In this document: in pieces, positions 1 to 12,126 of the stretch
Layout: every line of letters starts with the position of its first letter
How positions within the stretch are numbered: the stretch's first letter is position 1
Position numbers and translations under genes: made by a program
The notes under the pieces: model-generated
Seen by the model: only the letters and a program-made list of their open reading frames with translations
Database searches by the model: none
Told to the model about the DNA's origin: nothing
Source: Ulota crispa
Taxonomy: Eukaryota; Streptophyta; Bryopsida; Orthotrichales; Orthotrichaceae
DNA: 64,000 nt
Direction: 5' to 3'
Assembly (NCBI GenBank): GCA_963920765.1
Contig: OY987249.1
Span: 19,006,483-19,070,482, forward strand

Positions 1-142
1 AAATTTAACATCCAAATACTCAAGTATTACATCCAAAAACTCACATCTAGTACTGTACTACGGTATCCACAAGTTATGTAGCAGTAAAATTGGTAGATAT
101 TTTGCTCAATTTCCCCACATTTGGTAACAAGGTGCAGGCACA
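1..142 (-). other. 3' flank of the 5'-nucleotidase gene
   Basis: This lies downstream of the stop codon on the minus strand and is probably 3' untranslated sequence. No coding potential or clear polyadenylation signal was identified. Confidence 0.5.
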
Positions 143-3100
143 TCATCGCCAATTGCCTTCAAACTCATGCGGCATGAAATCCTCTGTAGTGCGGTAGCTC
201 TTGTTTGGAGAATAGTAACACAAGTTAGTCACATGACTCGTGTACAAACATGCAAACCTCTCCACCTGCAACCGCCCAAACGCCACACTAATTACCACCA
301 TTTTCATTCAAAATCCTGTAAGACATGACATATCAGTGTGCAAAACAACAACAAAGCCAAACTTGAACGAAAACTTTCTCAAAAGAAACCCTTAAACCAT
401 GTTCAACTAATTTTAATCTATGAAGGCAAATCTGTACTATACAAGGTGGTCATGTTGATTAGATAAGAAGATTCTCAAACATCCTCTAAAATCAAACTCC
501 TGAAGGGTCTCCAAACCCACATACAAATTCTTAGGGGGCAAAGATCAGCACAAACATTCAAATGTTGTATGGGGTTTTTATTCCTGGACTTAGAGTTGTT
601 CAGAATTAATTAAAACTATGGCACTCAATCGATGGTTTGGGGTTAGTCGTTGATTTTAGGGTTTACGAAGAGAAGTCATTGGAGTCTTAACAAACCTGGT
701 GAGCAAACCGAGAGTTTTGGTACCCTGTCTTCATCAGCTGCCCCCATGTCTTATGGAACTGTCACCGCGTGCAACATTACTATTAGACTTTGTTCCACTA
801 GACATTAAGAAGAGATTTACCAAGTATATTTCAGAAGAAAGAAGACAGAAAAGCTTAAAAATAGGTATACCAGGTGGTGACAGTCTCGTTGAGCTTGACG
901 ATGTTGCTCGCGTATAATAGCTTTTTCACTCTACAAAACATCCCAAAAAATCCATCAGTGGCTACCAACGAATCTCAAGATACAACAACGTTTCAATGGT
1001 AGAACCTGATACAAAAACCATGCACCTTTTGATGTTGAATGGTTCAATTTACTTACCCCAAGCTCAAGCAAGTCACAAATACCCTTTATACGTACTTTAA
1101 AGGACTAAAAAGCACTAATAGGTGTGTCATAAAGCAAAGAGAAACATCAAGTTTTAACCAATCTATGGTCCTTCACGCCCAGTCCATGCTTGGAGAGTTT
1201 TAGTTCTATACAACGTGCATGATATCAAAATATCTACGAATCACCATGGCCTTATACAATTTAGGCCTGCATTTGTAGTCCATAACTAATTAAATATGAC
1301 ATGACATGTTCGTTCCATATTCTGGTGATATTAAGATACGTAATATTTGGCAACTTTGAATTACATTTTTCAAAATATAGTCAGTCATTTGAACATGATT
1401 TTGGCTTTTTTTAGGAGTTGATTTGACAAGGGTTTAGGACTGCTTACTCGTAATTGCGACACCTCCTTTTCTTGCCTTTGCTGTTCCTCTTCCGAATGTC
1501 TCTCAAATCTGCCATAACACTCAGGTTACATGACGGCAAAAAACCAAAGTTTCAGGTAATTCCTAAGTGCAGAATAACCAGTTGTAGCAAATGAATTAAG
1601 GCCTAATATTAAATCAAGGTACACAATGAATACTTTCCAGAAAGTACCTGAGACACCATTCTAGACGCTGCAAAGCATCGTCTAATTCATCACGTTGAGC
1701 GCGCAATTCAGATATTTCCTGCAATTACAGGCATTTTTATTATTATGTGAGTTAATTGGTGCAACTAAACAACTTCCCAGTCCCCCTTTACATTATCACA
1801 GCAATATTAGTATAGTCTTTTTGATATCCTCTTGAAAAAGGTTGAAAAATGCAAATTGCAAAGCTTTCACAATATTTTCCAAAGAAGTTTACATATCGAA
1901 ATCTTATTAACTCAAACCATGATAATAAAGTTTTTAACAGAATTAGACTGCTTCAAGAGCTTTTAGACAACATCGTAAAGAAAGTCTTCTCCATATGGGG
2001 TCTCCTTATGGTAAAAGTGATTGATTGGAGGTATTAGGTCTATCTATGATCATTTTGACGAAAAGGAGACCTACCAATGAATTACGAGAAAGTTTCCCTC
2101 GACAGTGTCTAAATGTTTCTGCAACAAAATAATTTTATTGAAAATGAGTTTCAGTAAGAAATTGTCCAAATTCACCTTTCGAGTTGTGATGGTTTGACGG
2201 AGTATCTCCAGTTCAGCTGCTAACTCCGGCACTACAAGCATTGTCCTCCATCCTGAAAACCATTCTCCGGTGAGGTTTCGGGTTTAAGACTTCTGATCCA
2301 CTGATATAAAGTACCATAAATGGACGTGTCTTAAGAAAAAAATCTCAACAAGAAGAATGATCTAGGAAATATCAAAGTTTAGCAAGCAAAGACATCATAC
2401 AACTACGTTAATGGCGTTTCAAAAGGAATTAGTGCCGTTACCAAGCTCCTTCTTGCTTCGCAATATATCTCCATAGATGTGATCGCCTACATACAGAACC
2501 TACACAAAAAAATTCAGATTCAGACTATAAGTGTGGATGATAAAACATTTTTAAAGATTAAAATTTGGTGATCTGCAGTTACTAAAATGACAGAAATATG
2601 TGATAAACTCACTCCTTGACAAATTAGATTGCTGGGATAGTTCTTAGTCTCTAGCTCAAAGAGAATAACTAAGCAATAGCTCAAAAATGCAAAAAGTTGT
2701 ATTGCCCAATAAAAATGAGATATTTGTAAAAAAAAAGTGGCATGCTAGGGTTCATCATAAAGAGAACTTCTGTCCAATACTAGAATTGTGACATGTGATT
2801 GTAGGACTAGTAGAGCTCTAAGATCATCACATGGAGTTTTGAATCTTCAAATCTTACTGAGGAATAACGTTGAGAAATGTACCAAGGATTATTGCAGAGG
2901 GTTCTCTAATCTGACAAAATAAGTTAATATTTCTCCTCAAATATTGCCTTGTGATTTTCCTACATGTCATTGAGCCCCACTTCTATTCTACCAGGAAATT
3001 ATATTCTAGCACTAGAATAGGTGGAAAACAGAGCCTTATACTGTATCTTAAAAGACAATGAAAAGACACATATTAAGACGATATGTATATTTCCTTATTT

Positions 3101-6100
3101 TTGAGATACAGAGACTTGCGATGAGCTGCTTATTATCAACAAGCTATGGAAAACGAGTGGAAAGCACACCTGATCACCAGCCTCAATGGACAATAGATTA
3201 TGCAAATGGGCAACACAGCCACCCTGTTCCAATTCCACATAAAATGATGTTAGGTAACACGTAACCAATATAAATATGCTACCGAATTTGAATATATGGC
3301 AATTGCTTACGCATAAGTAGGTGAATGCAACTAAAAAAATTCAAAAAAAAAACAGGAAGTTCATACCACTAGTGATAATTTCAAAATAGTTTTCATTTAG
3401 CAGAGGGCTAGTATTTTAACAGCTTGCCTGAAATACTCGACAAGCCTGTTTCACAGTTGAGTTTGGCACTACAGTCGCTTGAAGGCCAACTCCTCCGATC
3501 TGCAAAATCAAAGGAAAGAATTACGTTAAAACTAGGAGAATTTAGACACCTCATTACATAGTTGCCTGTAAAGATTTTAAAAAATGCACTGCAACATGTA
3601 AAAAGAAATAAATTACCTGTGCCATCGGTGTGCCTGAGTCGGTGTTTTGTAGCATGCCCGTTCTGATGTCTACCTCAAACAGAGGCGCTCTACTCCCATC
3701 CATGAAAAATGAGGGTTTTGCACTGTGCTCACAATAATAGAAACTTCAGAAAACAAGCTAAAATAGCGAGGTATACAAAAATATTGTTTAGCATCACGAG
3801 CGTCACAACTTTACTACACCTGCAATGCATGGTAAGAACCATGCAAATCATTTTTGAATTTTATTACTAAAACAATGAACCACTGGAACTATACTATGTG
3901 ACTGTTTAGCTTTCTTATTGATTTTTTTTAGAACTGACCTTCCAGTTACAACAACATCGAAGTAGGAGAGCCATTCGTCATCTCGAGGGGTACCACCATC
4001 GGTGCCACATTTTCCACACAAGTAGTTCATGACCACATGCGTGTAGTCCCATAAACTACACAAAAACCACCAAAGTTATCATTTAAAAGAGAGATATCAT
4101 ACGTGAGCTTAGTTACCGTTCTGTATGCAGAACATAATGAAAAAGTATTAAAGAAAAGATAGAAAGAAGTTTAGACTCACCTGTTTGTAACAAGGAACGT
4201 CTTGCGGCCAGATTGTTTGAGCATTTCCAGCATGGGAACCATTAGAGGATCCTCGTTTATGTACCTGGAGCCAAGAAGTGTTACATAACTAATTTGCATA
4301 AGTCCAGCTGGCATTGCGTCAAAACGCTACACAAATTGAAATTTAAAAGAATTCTGAAAAAAACGTAGATCCTGCTATTTAGACCAACCCAAATAGCAGT
4401 AATCAGCTAGTTGAAAAATCTACTTCTAAATTAGTTACCTAGGAAGTGCAGACGGTTTGGAGATTAATTAACCTCCAGCAAGCTAAAATGCCCTCAGACG
4501 TCAGCTAGCTAATTGGCGATATTAGGTTGGTTTTACATAAATGAATCGCATGGTCAAGGAAATGGATGGAGCATTACTTGCTGGGCTCCTTTGCAACAGC
4601 CAGTTTGAGTGTACCATCTCGATGACAGAGGTCCACAGCTGCCCTCACATCCTTATACAGCTGCGAATAGCTGCCACATAAGTAAACAGCACTTTATATA
4701 GGATTGCAAGGAATTCACAAAACAGCAAGAGAGCAAAGACTTCACCCATAAGGACATAAATTTCATGGTTGCGGACAGGACTAAATCCTACATCACCACC
4801 AAACTCAATAAAGAGTGCAAAAAAGAAACACCCGTTGTGAGCGTTCATGGTGCTTCGGGGTTTAACATACAAAATTCGAAATTTTCAATACCAATTATCA
4901 GTGCATAAGTTCGAGCTGTGTACTTGTTGGCGATTGCAGGAATTTTATGTGGAAAAGCGTCTCTGAAGTCAACAAGCTGCATGAACAAATAAGCCTCTGC
5001 AAGTGAGAAAAGTGTGTCGATTAACGCATAGTCTGGTTCATCGTATGATTCACGAGACAAAGTGTTGCTGTACATGGCATTCCGGTCTTCTCGACTCAGC
5101 TGGCGAAATCCATGATAAGCCACTTTCACATACTTGTGGCGGTCCATCTGCCAATACATGATAAAAAATAAAAATAAAACCACGTAAGTTTAAACCCGAA
5201 ACTCCCAGTTGCTTCTGGTTTCTTCTGAGCAGCTACATTCCGAAACAAAGCACTAGGCCAGTAATTGCAGCAAAACATGCCTCTTTACTCTTAACATCTT
5301 TGAGTTCAAGACCTTTCTCCTAAAGATTCAGCACACCTTGAGCAACTTCAGATTTCAAGTAATAAAAGAAACCGAATACTCACCTTGAGTATGCAGCCAC
5401 GTCTTTTGTCAAGCACAAGACCCCTAACCATAAATCTCCAGTCGAATTTCCATTGCAACAGCTGCATAGAAAGAGTTCCTAAGTTAGGGTTTAAGAATGA
5501 CGAACTAGGGTTTAGGGTTTAACAACACAGTTATTAGGTAAACAGGACTAACTGACTGACACTGCCTGATGCTGACTCAGCTGCAGGGGAAGCAGAAGAG
5601 AAAAAGTTAGTTATATTTGAACCAATTCAGAAAAAAAAAGGGGGGACTCACTTCGGAAGGATAATTCAAATCGTGCACTAATTTTTGGATCGTCCCTGCA
5701 TAAGCCAAGCTTTCAAAGGTATCGGCCTTGTATTGCGCAAGGGTGTAGTCCATGTCAAAGCCAATGGCCTCAATGCTTTTCATGTTCAGCGACCGGTTGC
5801 AGAATATTTTCTTGCGAGTGTCCATCGGTCGAGCCCACCAGCGACCGCTCCACAAAAGCTCTCCATCGTCTGTTGCCACTTCTCCATTGCTGGAAACGAA
5901 TGGCTCCACTTGCGATGCGAGTAGAGGCCATTTGCGCTGGCTCTTGTCGTTCCAGTAATCGCCTGCAAAAGCAAAGTCTCTCATATTTGAGCACAAAAAT
6001 TACAGCGCTAGTTTTTGTTGTAGAGATTCCAGAAGTGAAAAACTCAGCGTATTCTACCAATTCTTCCTGCAGGGCCCGATGCTGTGAAGTCCAGTCAGTG

Positions 6101-6772
6101 CATCAAAATTAGTAACTGGAGCTATTGTCAGCGCTTCAAGTGCCGCTTTTTTCAGGAGCCTATAACCAGCTACACTGTCAAACCCTAACCCTAATACACA
6201 AAAGGGAAAAAAGAAATTATGGGACAAAGACCTACCAGCAGACCTAGAAACAGCAGCATCACTAATGGCGACACTGGACGTCCTCGCATTGAAAAACAAA
6301 CCCCTGAACTCACTCCCCCAAGGGCTCCCACGAATTACTGACACGTTGCTCCATGATGATGCCCGCCGCCTCCGAGACGACGGTGACGACGGCCGCGTGG
6401 CAGTGGTGGTGGTGGTGGTGCAAGGCGCGTTTGCAATTGCGAGCGGAAGCGACCTCCGCAGCTGGTGCACTGCCGCTGCCGCTGTCGAAGCTGCTGCAAC
6501 AGGAAATAATCACAACGCTTTCATTCCACAATTCCATTGCCACGCTCAATATCGCAATCCGCAACAATCGGTCATGTTCAATTGGCGGAAAATCCTTTTT
6601 ATCTACACTCGGGGCTACCAAATTAAGCACCGTCTGCGCGAGAGAGGATTCTCGCTGTGAATGGGAGGTGCAGGAGCTGCTGCGAAGACAAACATTCGAG
6701 CACAATTACAAGCAATTGAGTTCTGTGAAAGGAAGAGAAATTCGGAAGCGGAGATGATGATCGCGTACCCAT
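143..6772 (-). CDS. HAD-superfamily 5'-nucleotidase domain protein, 18 exons, complete
   Basis: Exons read from splice sites: 6769-6772, 6236-6493, 5652-5962, 5384-5461, 5147-4924, 4578-4670, 4181-4264, 3939-4055, 3617-3722, 3428-3499, 3170-3223, 2442-2499, 2176-2252, 1648-1718, 1448-1508, 871-930, 696-758, 143-265. They total 1914 nt, giving 637 residues and a TGA stop. The product matches the plant HAD subfamily IG 5'-nucleotidases (cN-II/NT5DC type), expected to dephosphorylate nucleoside monophosphates; its substrate cannot be read from sequence. Residues 1-87 are Ala/Ser/Arg/Thr-rich, like an organelle transit peptide. Motif I is FDMDYT (Asp157, Asp159), motif II FLVTNS (Thr349), motif III Lys392, motif IV YVGDHIYGD (Asp473, Asp478), so it should be active. 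The C-terminal part (about 500-590) is charged and probably coiled-coil. Length matches land-plant homologues as I remember them. The start is the least certain part: the first coding exon is only ATGG. The core is very secure. Confidence 0.9.
3224..3427 (-). other. GC-AG intron in the 5'-nucleotidase gene
   Basis: On the minus strand the exon ends TTTCAG and the intron begins GCAAGC. The next exon starts after an AG with GGTGGCTGT. Only this GC donor keeps the conserved frame (CRVFQ then GGCVAHLHNLL). Confidence 0.75.
5477..5523 (+). repeat. Telomere-like TTTAGGG motifs in an intron
   Basis: Within the intron 5462-5651 the plus strand carries spaced copies of ttagggttta and agggtttagggttt. 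These resemble plant telo-box or interstitial telomeric motifs. A further aaccctaaccctaa stretch is in the next intron near 6180. Confidence 0.6.
6769..6772 (-). other. Proposed 4-nt first coding exon (ATG+G) with NAGNAG acceptor
   Basis: The second coding exon contains no in-frame ATG between its upstream stop and the conserved region. A donor (ATGG|gtacgc) at 6768 joined to a pyrimidine-rich acceptor before 6493 gives MAASTAAAAVHQLRR, a plausible transit-peptide start. The acceptor reads gcag|cag, so a second acceptor three bases on (6490) would give MASTAAAAV, also in frame. This start is inferred, not proven. Confidence 0.55.
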
Positions 6773-6900
6773 GGTTTGGTTGTGGCTATGGTTGCTGCGA
6801 GCTCGCATCGATGCTCGCCTCCATGATGCTGGATGATGCGGGATGGTGCGGGAGATTGGGACAGTCACGAGCAAAGCCAGTAGGGGGTGTCACACCTTTG
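6773..6900 (-). promoter_or_regulatory. GC-richer 5' leader/promoter area of the 5'-nucleotidase gene
   Basis: Base composition rises here and over the first exons, then drops sharply to AT-rich repeat DNA beyond about 6900. The position fits the 5' leader and core promoter. No TATA box or initiator could be assigned. Confidence 0.35.
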
Positions 6901-6991
6901 ATTTTTGGATAACTTTATCCTGAAATTCACTCAAAGTTATAAGCTTAGAGTGGTTACTTATACAGCAATCCGCAAAGTTGTCATCTTCAGC

Positions 6992-7339
6992 TTAGAGCAT
7001 CTTTACCATATAAGTTGAAGTCATCTTGGGAAAAACATAGGGAATTTCCTAACCAGTGTTGATCTACAATTCCCTCCACATGTGCAAGTACGCAAAATAG
7101 TGCTTAACCAATGACAAGCTTTCTTGCTTGAAAAAGTAGATAGAATCTACATCATTGCTTACTCAACCTATTAATTAATTAAAGAAAAGTAATTTTTAAA
7201 GGAGTTGATGTATATTGTGAAAATGAGAATTTTGCAATGCAAGAGCAAATATTTTGGAGGGTCCAAGCATCAACTCCCACCTTTTTGTTCAAAAATGCAC
7301 TGAAGACAGTGTTTCGATGTACGGGTGGAGCTGCTCTTA
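6992..7339. mobile_element. Tourist-like MITE, GAGCATC family, copy 1
   Basis: It starts TTA-GAGCATCTTTACC and ends GTGGAGCTGCTC-TTA, giving short terminal inverted repeats flanked by TTA. The interior matches the copies at 7337-7671 and 34387-35459 (for example gcttgaaaaagtagatagaa). A TTA/TAA target duplication is typical of PIF/Harbinger-derived Tourist MITEs. It has no coding capacity. Confidence 0.65.
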
Positions 7340-7671
7340 GAGCATCTCTACAACACCGACCCGAGTTCATCTTAGGGAAACACAACAACTTTTTGTTTCA
7401 TGTGTTCATTTGCAATTTTGCCCACTTGTGCAACTTGGTAATTAGCGTTTAGCCAGAATCCTTCTTGTTTGAAAAAGTAGATAGATTCTACATCATGGCT
7501 TACTCAAATCAAAGAAAAGTAGCATTTCCAAGAGCTACCGTGCATGAGGAAAATGGAAATTTTGCAATGCAAGAGGGAATCGTTTGATGGGTCCAACATC
7601 ATCAATAACTTCCTTCTCATCCAAAAGTGTCTCTAACACGGTAAAACGCTGGACAAGTGGAGATGCTCTTA
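7337..7671. mobile_element. Tourist-like MITE, GAGCATC family, copy 2 in tandem
   Basis: It starts TTA-GAGCATCTCTAC and ends GTGGAGATGCTC-TTA. The TTA at 7337-7339 is shared with the preceding copy, so the two sit head to tail on one shared target triplet. Confidence 0.65.
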
Positions 7672-9263
7672 TAAAGTTTCAAAAACCATTTGATAACTAT
7701 GGTTGCTTCCCCCACATAACTCCTTCCCCTTTTCTCTAGATGCACAATGGAGTGAATTGATAAGGAAAATTTCAAAATTTTCTCATTAAAATTAGCAAGT
7801 GGTGCTTGCTACACTATGCATTCACCGTTAGCATTTTATTAAGTTTTTCAAATATTAAGTCGAATGCAAAGTGAAAATTTCAATAAGTTTGCAAGCAAAT
7901 TGTTTCTATGTGATAATATATTAAAGAAGTTAGGATGTGATATTACAGAGGTCAAAATGTGATATTACAAAAGTCACTGTGATTGTATCTATAATATCAC
8001 AAAGAGTGACGACGTGATATTAAAGAGGATAGGATGTGATATTACAAAGGTAATTGTGATTTTAGTAGTATGATTAGTAGCAACATCATAAAAGCTCACA
8101 ACAATACTTCCTAATCATGCACTTTTATATTAGAGAACACAAGTTTTGAGAAGCATTAAACATCAATCGCAAAGGGAATCGATTACAAGCAAGCTCAATA
8201 ACAAAATTGCATAAATGAGAATTTAGGGTTGAGTAGTCAAACGAGGTGAGCTTGCTAGAAGAGAGCTCTAAGATTATTTGATAACTTTCATAAAAAAAAA
8301 GGGCTATAATTGGTTTGAGTTATCTCCCACCTCTCAAAGTGAGTGACAGGGTTAACCCTTGAACAACGGGAAGGCCCTTTGTGACTAGTACAATACGGCA
8401 TATTTTTCTTGTATTTGGAATGGATCCACACCTCTATTACATTTGAGACCAACAAAGAAGTTGGAGAATAGATCAATGCAGTTCTAGTGAGCTACTTGAG
8501 ATCCCAAATTAAAATTTCTTATTGGTAGCAAATGACAATTATACGTCAGCGTATATTCTATGCCCTATAGGTATTCAAGGGTTAAGAGACCTGATAACTT
8601 GCAAAAATGGTTGAATTATGGGGTGAACTCTGCCAAAATTAAGGGGTAGAAAATATTGAGATTTGACAAGCAAGAAGAAGTCATTGAAAATATGAGAAAA
8701 CTACATTCAGTCGACCAAACAATAGTAGAGAATCAGACATCTATCTTTTGGGCTTATGCCCCGTTTCTTGTCCACTAACTTGATGGCATCATTCAAAGTG
8801 CGTTTCCTAAATTCTCGTTCTCATTGCCAAGAAATGTCGAAGGAATGAATGTGAATTAAATACAAGAAAATATATATGTAAGAATACTTTGGAATCCCAC
8901 CACCTAAGCTTAAATGGTCCCACATGATTTTTTCCATTTTTTGAGGTAGTCGTGTGCACCTTCTCAATAGTTAATTGAATTAGGAGAATAAATCACATAG
9001 AAAAATGCAATACCTGCATGCGTTCTCCCTCACATTCAACTAACGCACCAAAAGAACGCTTATGTGAATCACGCTAGAGATAATGCCAATAACTTTGTCA
9101 TAGAAACTCAGAATGTCAAGCAATGCAAATCGGCCCTGCCTAATTGCACCAATTAAAATAAGAGTTTGTCATACATAAGTCAAAACTTAATAATTGTGTT
9201 TCTGGATTAACTTCCATACTTTACAAATCATTAGTTGAGATTGCAAGCACTTGCAGCCATCAC
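7672..9263. other. AT-rich intergenic stretch without a recognised gene
   Basis: No ORF here looks protein-like. At about 7916-8062 the phrase gatgtgatattacaaaggt recurs imperfectly four or five times, a small decayed tandem array. The rest shows no structure I can name. Confidence 0.5.
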
Positions 9264-10177
9264 TTAACCCCTAAAGGCCCAGGCCATTTTTCCTGTGAAA
9301 AACAATGAAAACTGCCACTTTTGGGATGAAAGGAATTTTTTTGTTTGTTTGTTCTTTTTTAAATTCAACCATAAGATCTTGCTTTAGATAGTATGAGGTA
9401 CTTGGGAAAAAAATTGAGCTTATTCCAAATGAAAAAGAGTGAGATTTTCATGCGAAGCAAAGGAAAAAGTTTTTTTCATATTGCCTAAGGATTTCAAAAA
9501 CCGTTAACCACTCCTATATCAAAAAAATTGCTCTATGCAAAGTTGAGGTTTTTTTTCCCATGTAGAAGACCAAGTTAGGTATGTGTGGGAGAATTTTCAA
9601 ATCAATTGGAACTATATAGCACATGGGAAAAATCAATAAGTAAAAAGAAGTAGAGAATGGGTCAAAACACTAAATTGTTAAGAACCTAATTATTGAAATG
9701 AAAATGCAAATCCCAACGGTGATAATGTTGTATTAAACAATCTACTTCCTTTGGTTTAGTTCTTTTTCCAAAATATTGAAAGGTGAGTAAATAAAGGACT
9801 TCAAAGTTTATTCTAGAGTAGAGAATCCATAATTGCCTGCAAACAAAATCTCCTTATAACTTTCATGTCATTGATAGAAATTGAATGATTCAAAGCTTCT
9901 CATTTATGAAAAAATCTAAAGAACCAGTTTCAAAATTTTATTTTAAAAATATATAATTTTTAAAGAAGTTTTTGGGCCCCTCCCCATAATTTTAGAAAAA
10001 ACATGCATAACTTCTTCAATAAATGTTGGAATGAAGAAATTTTTTGATGCCCAGGTAGATCTTTGAATTCCCCATCTCCCATAAAAGTTTTAGAAAATTA
10101 CATAAAGTAGTTTACGCATAGGTACATGACCAAACTCCAAACGGTCCCCGAAGGGACAACGGGCCTTTAGGGGTTAA
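9264..10177. mobile_element. TTAA-bounded MITE (piggyBac-like), copy 1, mosaic interior
   Basis: The left end is TTAA-CCCCTAAAGGCCC and the right end GGGCCTTTAGGGG-TTAA, a near-perfect 13-bp terminal inverted repeat with TTAA outside. Its 914 bp carry no ORF of note. The middle resembles the elements at 15195, 41758 and 57583 (aagaagtagagaatg block). The right part resembles the family at 32516 and 45963 (cttcttcaataaatgttg block), so it is a chimera of two subfamilies. Assignment to piggyBac rests only on TTAA plus CCC-starting ends. Confidence 0.75.
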
Positions 10178-11108
10178 TGGCTTTGATCTTTACACATCAG
10201 TAAGCTTATCCTCCTCCATTACTTTGGCATTTGTTGATGAAAAATATCATACTATCAGTAAGTATTTATATGGTGTACAATGTGAAGAAATTAATGTGGA
10301 GTAACCTAAACGCAATATTTAGTGTAGAAGATACAACAATGTAAGGCTAGAGGCATATTCTACAACGAATTAGAGGAGTAGTACCCAAGGTGTTGTTGCA
10401 ACAATCGAAGGGGTCCAACAAGGTTTTTTTTTTAATTTTTTGACCAATGCTTGTGTGGCATTCTTTGAAATTGGTATGTAGCTTGCAAGCTTCATCCTTT
10501 TTGGTTGGAGGTGAAGGTGGCCCCTATGCATGGATTTTTGCAACGTCATGAGATTTTTTTTAGGCAAAAAATATTCATTGACATTTTTTCGAAAATACCC
10601 AAAGAACCACATTGGCATTACTTAATTATTGCATGAAATTGAATTAGAGAATACCTCAAATAATTTTAAAATGATAGCATCAATTTTCAATTTCACAAGA
10701 ATTTTATGGAAGCCTATACTGCAATGCAATTTTCATTATTACAATTTGGATTTTTTTGAAAAAAAATCCTCTTTTTTCTACAGGCTTGAAGCTCACCTTT
10801 TCTTTCTTTTTTGAGGTAAATGGGCCTTAAAATTGCCCAAAAAAAACACTGGGTCCGAACTCCAAAGGATCTTTAAAAGCCGGGACCCGTCTGGCTAGTA
10901 TTAAATGACATGCCATTTTGAGGGGCCAGGGTGGAAAATTTGTATTTTTTTAATAAACCAGGGTAAAACTGATAATTTGTTTTTGTATAGCAATTTGTCA
11001 GTTTTATTCTCTTTTGTTGATTTAGATGGAATTAGGGCGTTTGAATTCACATGAGGTTTCAGAATTACCAAATTCAATCTCCCATTGTTAATCATTTTAA
11101 GTTTTATA
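10178..11108. other. Intergenic AT-rich stretch, no gene seen
   Basis: It contains a segment (about 10230-10340) that recurs near 18660-18750 (shared phrase taacctaaacgcaatattt without the rest), so it is dispersed repeat DNA. The open frames on either strand are AT-driven and lack recognisable domains. Confidence 0.45.
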
Positions 11109-11555
11109 TTAGGGGTAGTCACACCTTTTTTGATAATGAAATTTCCAAGAAGAATGAAAAGTGGAGTGGAAACAGGAGCCAATGTGAGCACTTCTCCATG
11201 GAAGAAGGTGTGATACTCCTTTTGTGGATGGTGAAGAATGGAGAATGCATAATGAAGAATGGTTAAAGTGGGAAGAGCTAAAGCAAAAGTAAGAGGTGTA
11301 AATCCTAAAAACAAAAAGACTATTTCTAAACATGGAAAATTAACAATGAACAATAACTAACTAAGGTATAAATGAACAAAAATAGGTGAAAAGTTAGCAT
11401 GTGAAGATTTCTCCACCCCATTCTTCATTTCTAGAGGTACACAGATAAACTTCTCAATCTTCAAAGAATGAGGTCTCAGCAATTCCCGGATGAAATACCA
11501 CAACTCTATTCTTTGAAGATTGAGAATGAAGTGGAGAAGGTGTGATTACCCCCTA
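11109..11555. mobile_element. MITE with GGGGTAGTCACACC ends
   Basis: The left end TTAGGGGTAGTCACACC and the right end GGTGTGATTACCCCCTA are imperfect inverted repeats. Inner segments (gagaagtg...ttcttcattt types) also pair. The 150-codon open frame across it on the minus strand runs off both ends and looks accidental. Confidence 0.5.
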
Positions 11556-11655
11556 TTGTTTGGTAGGTGAAATATCTGTGAATTTCCACCCTAGCTCCAC
11601 AGAGCTGGATGCCATTTAACCGTAGCTAATATGTTTGGAGTTTATCTAGAGAGTT

Positions 11656-12035
11656 GATGTCCATAGTGATGCTAGAGCCACATAGGTAGAAATAAGGTAG
11701 CACCACCCATACCCGACCATTTAAGAAATCTGGCCCCCATGTACCCAAAGTTCTCATTTCAATTCTAAAATGAAAACTCTGGGTATAGGGGGGTCGGGTT
11801 TTGGACATGGTCAGATTTAGGTGGTGCTACCTTAGCCGGTTTGAAACAACGTTTTGGAAAAAATAAGTGGTGGCATATACTTTTGTATGTAAAAATGGAT
11901 TCTTTGAGGTTGACGTCCACGATGATTCCGAAGCGACACAGGCAAAAATAGTTGGTTTGGAACAACATTTTGTAAAAAACAAGTGGTGGCATTTACGTTT
12001 GTGTGTATAAGATTCATTGATTTTTGACGTCTACT
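11656..12035. repeat. Tandem duplication (about 125-bp unit) with a MITE in unit 1
   Basis: Two imperfect copies share gatgtccatagtgatgctag / gacgtccacgatgattccg, then ggtttgaaacaacgttttg and aagtggtggcat. Unit 1 is split by the element at 11693-11834; unit 2 is intact and shows the empty site. Confidence 0.65.
11693..11834. mobile_element. TA-flanked MITE, AGGTAGG/CACCCA family, short copy
   Basis: The ends are TA-AGGTAGCACCACCCA and GGTGGTGCTACCT-TA. The undisturbed second tandem unit reads aaaaTAgttgg where this copy has gaaaTA[element]TAgccgg. The target is therefore a duplicated TA, as for Tc1/mariner-type (Stowaway-like) elements. Confidence 0.7.
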
Positions 12036-12126
12036 TTTTTGGTTTTTTCAAAATTGAAGTTTTTGAGAGTTCACTAATTAGCATCTCAAACCTCTTGCCC
12101 TAAGAAGGGTAGAGAGGTTAATATCT

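Noticed and set aside
6004..6081. Open segment HRALQEELVEYAEFFTSG in intron 3 of the nucleotidase gene
   Set aside because: It looks protein-like, but including it puts the conserved downstream exon out of frame. The direct 6236-to-5962 junction keeps the frame.
5685..6112. Several plus-strand frames opposite conserved exons
   Set aside because: Shadows of the real minus-strand exons.
6265..6757. Plus-strand frames of 131-134 codons with Val or Trp runs, and a minus-strand His-rich frame
   Set aside because: They are antisense or out-of-frame readings of the first exons of the nucleotidase gene and its ACC repeat.
10901..11353. Minus-strand frame of 150 codons
   Set aside because: It crosses a MITE boundary, is AT-driven and has no recognisable motif.
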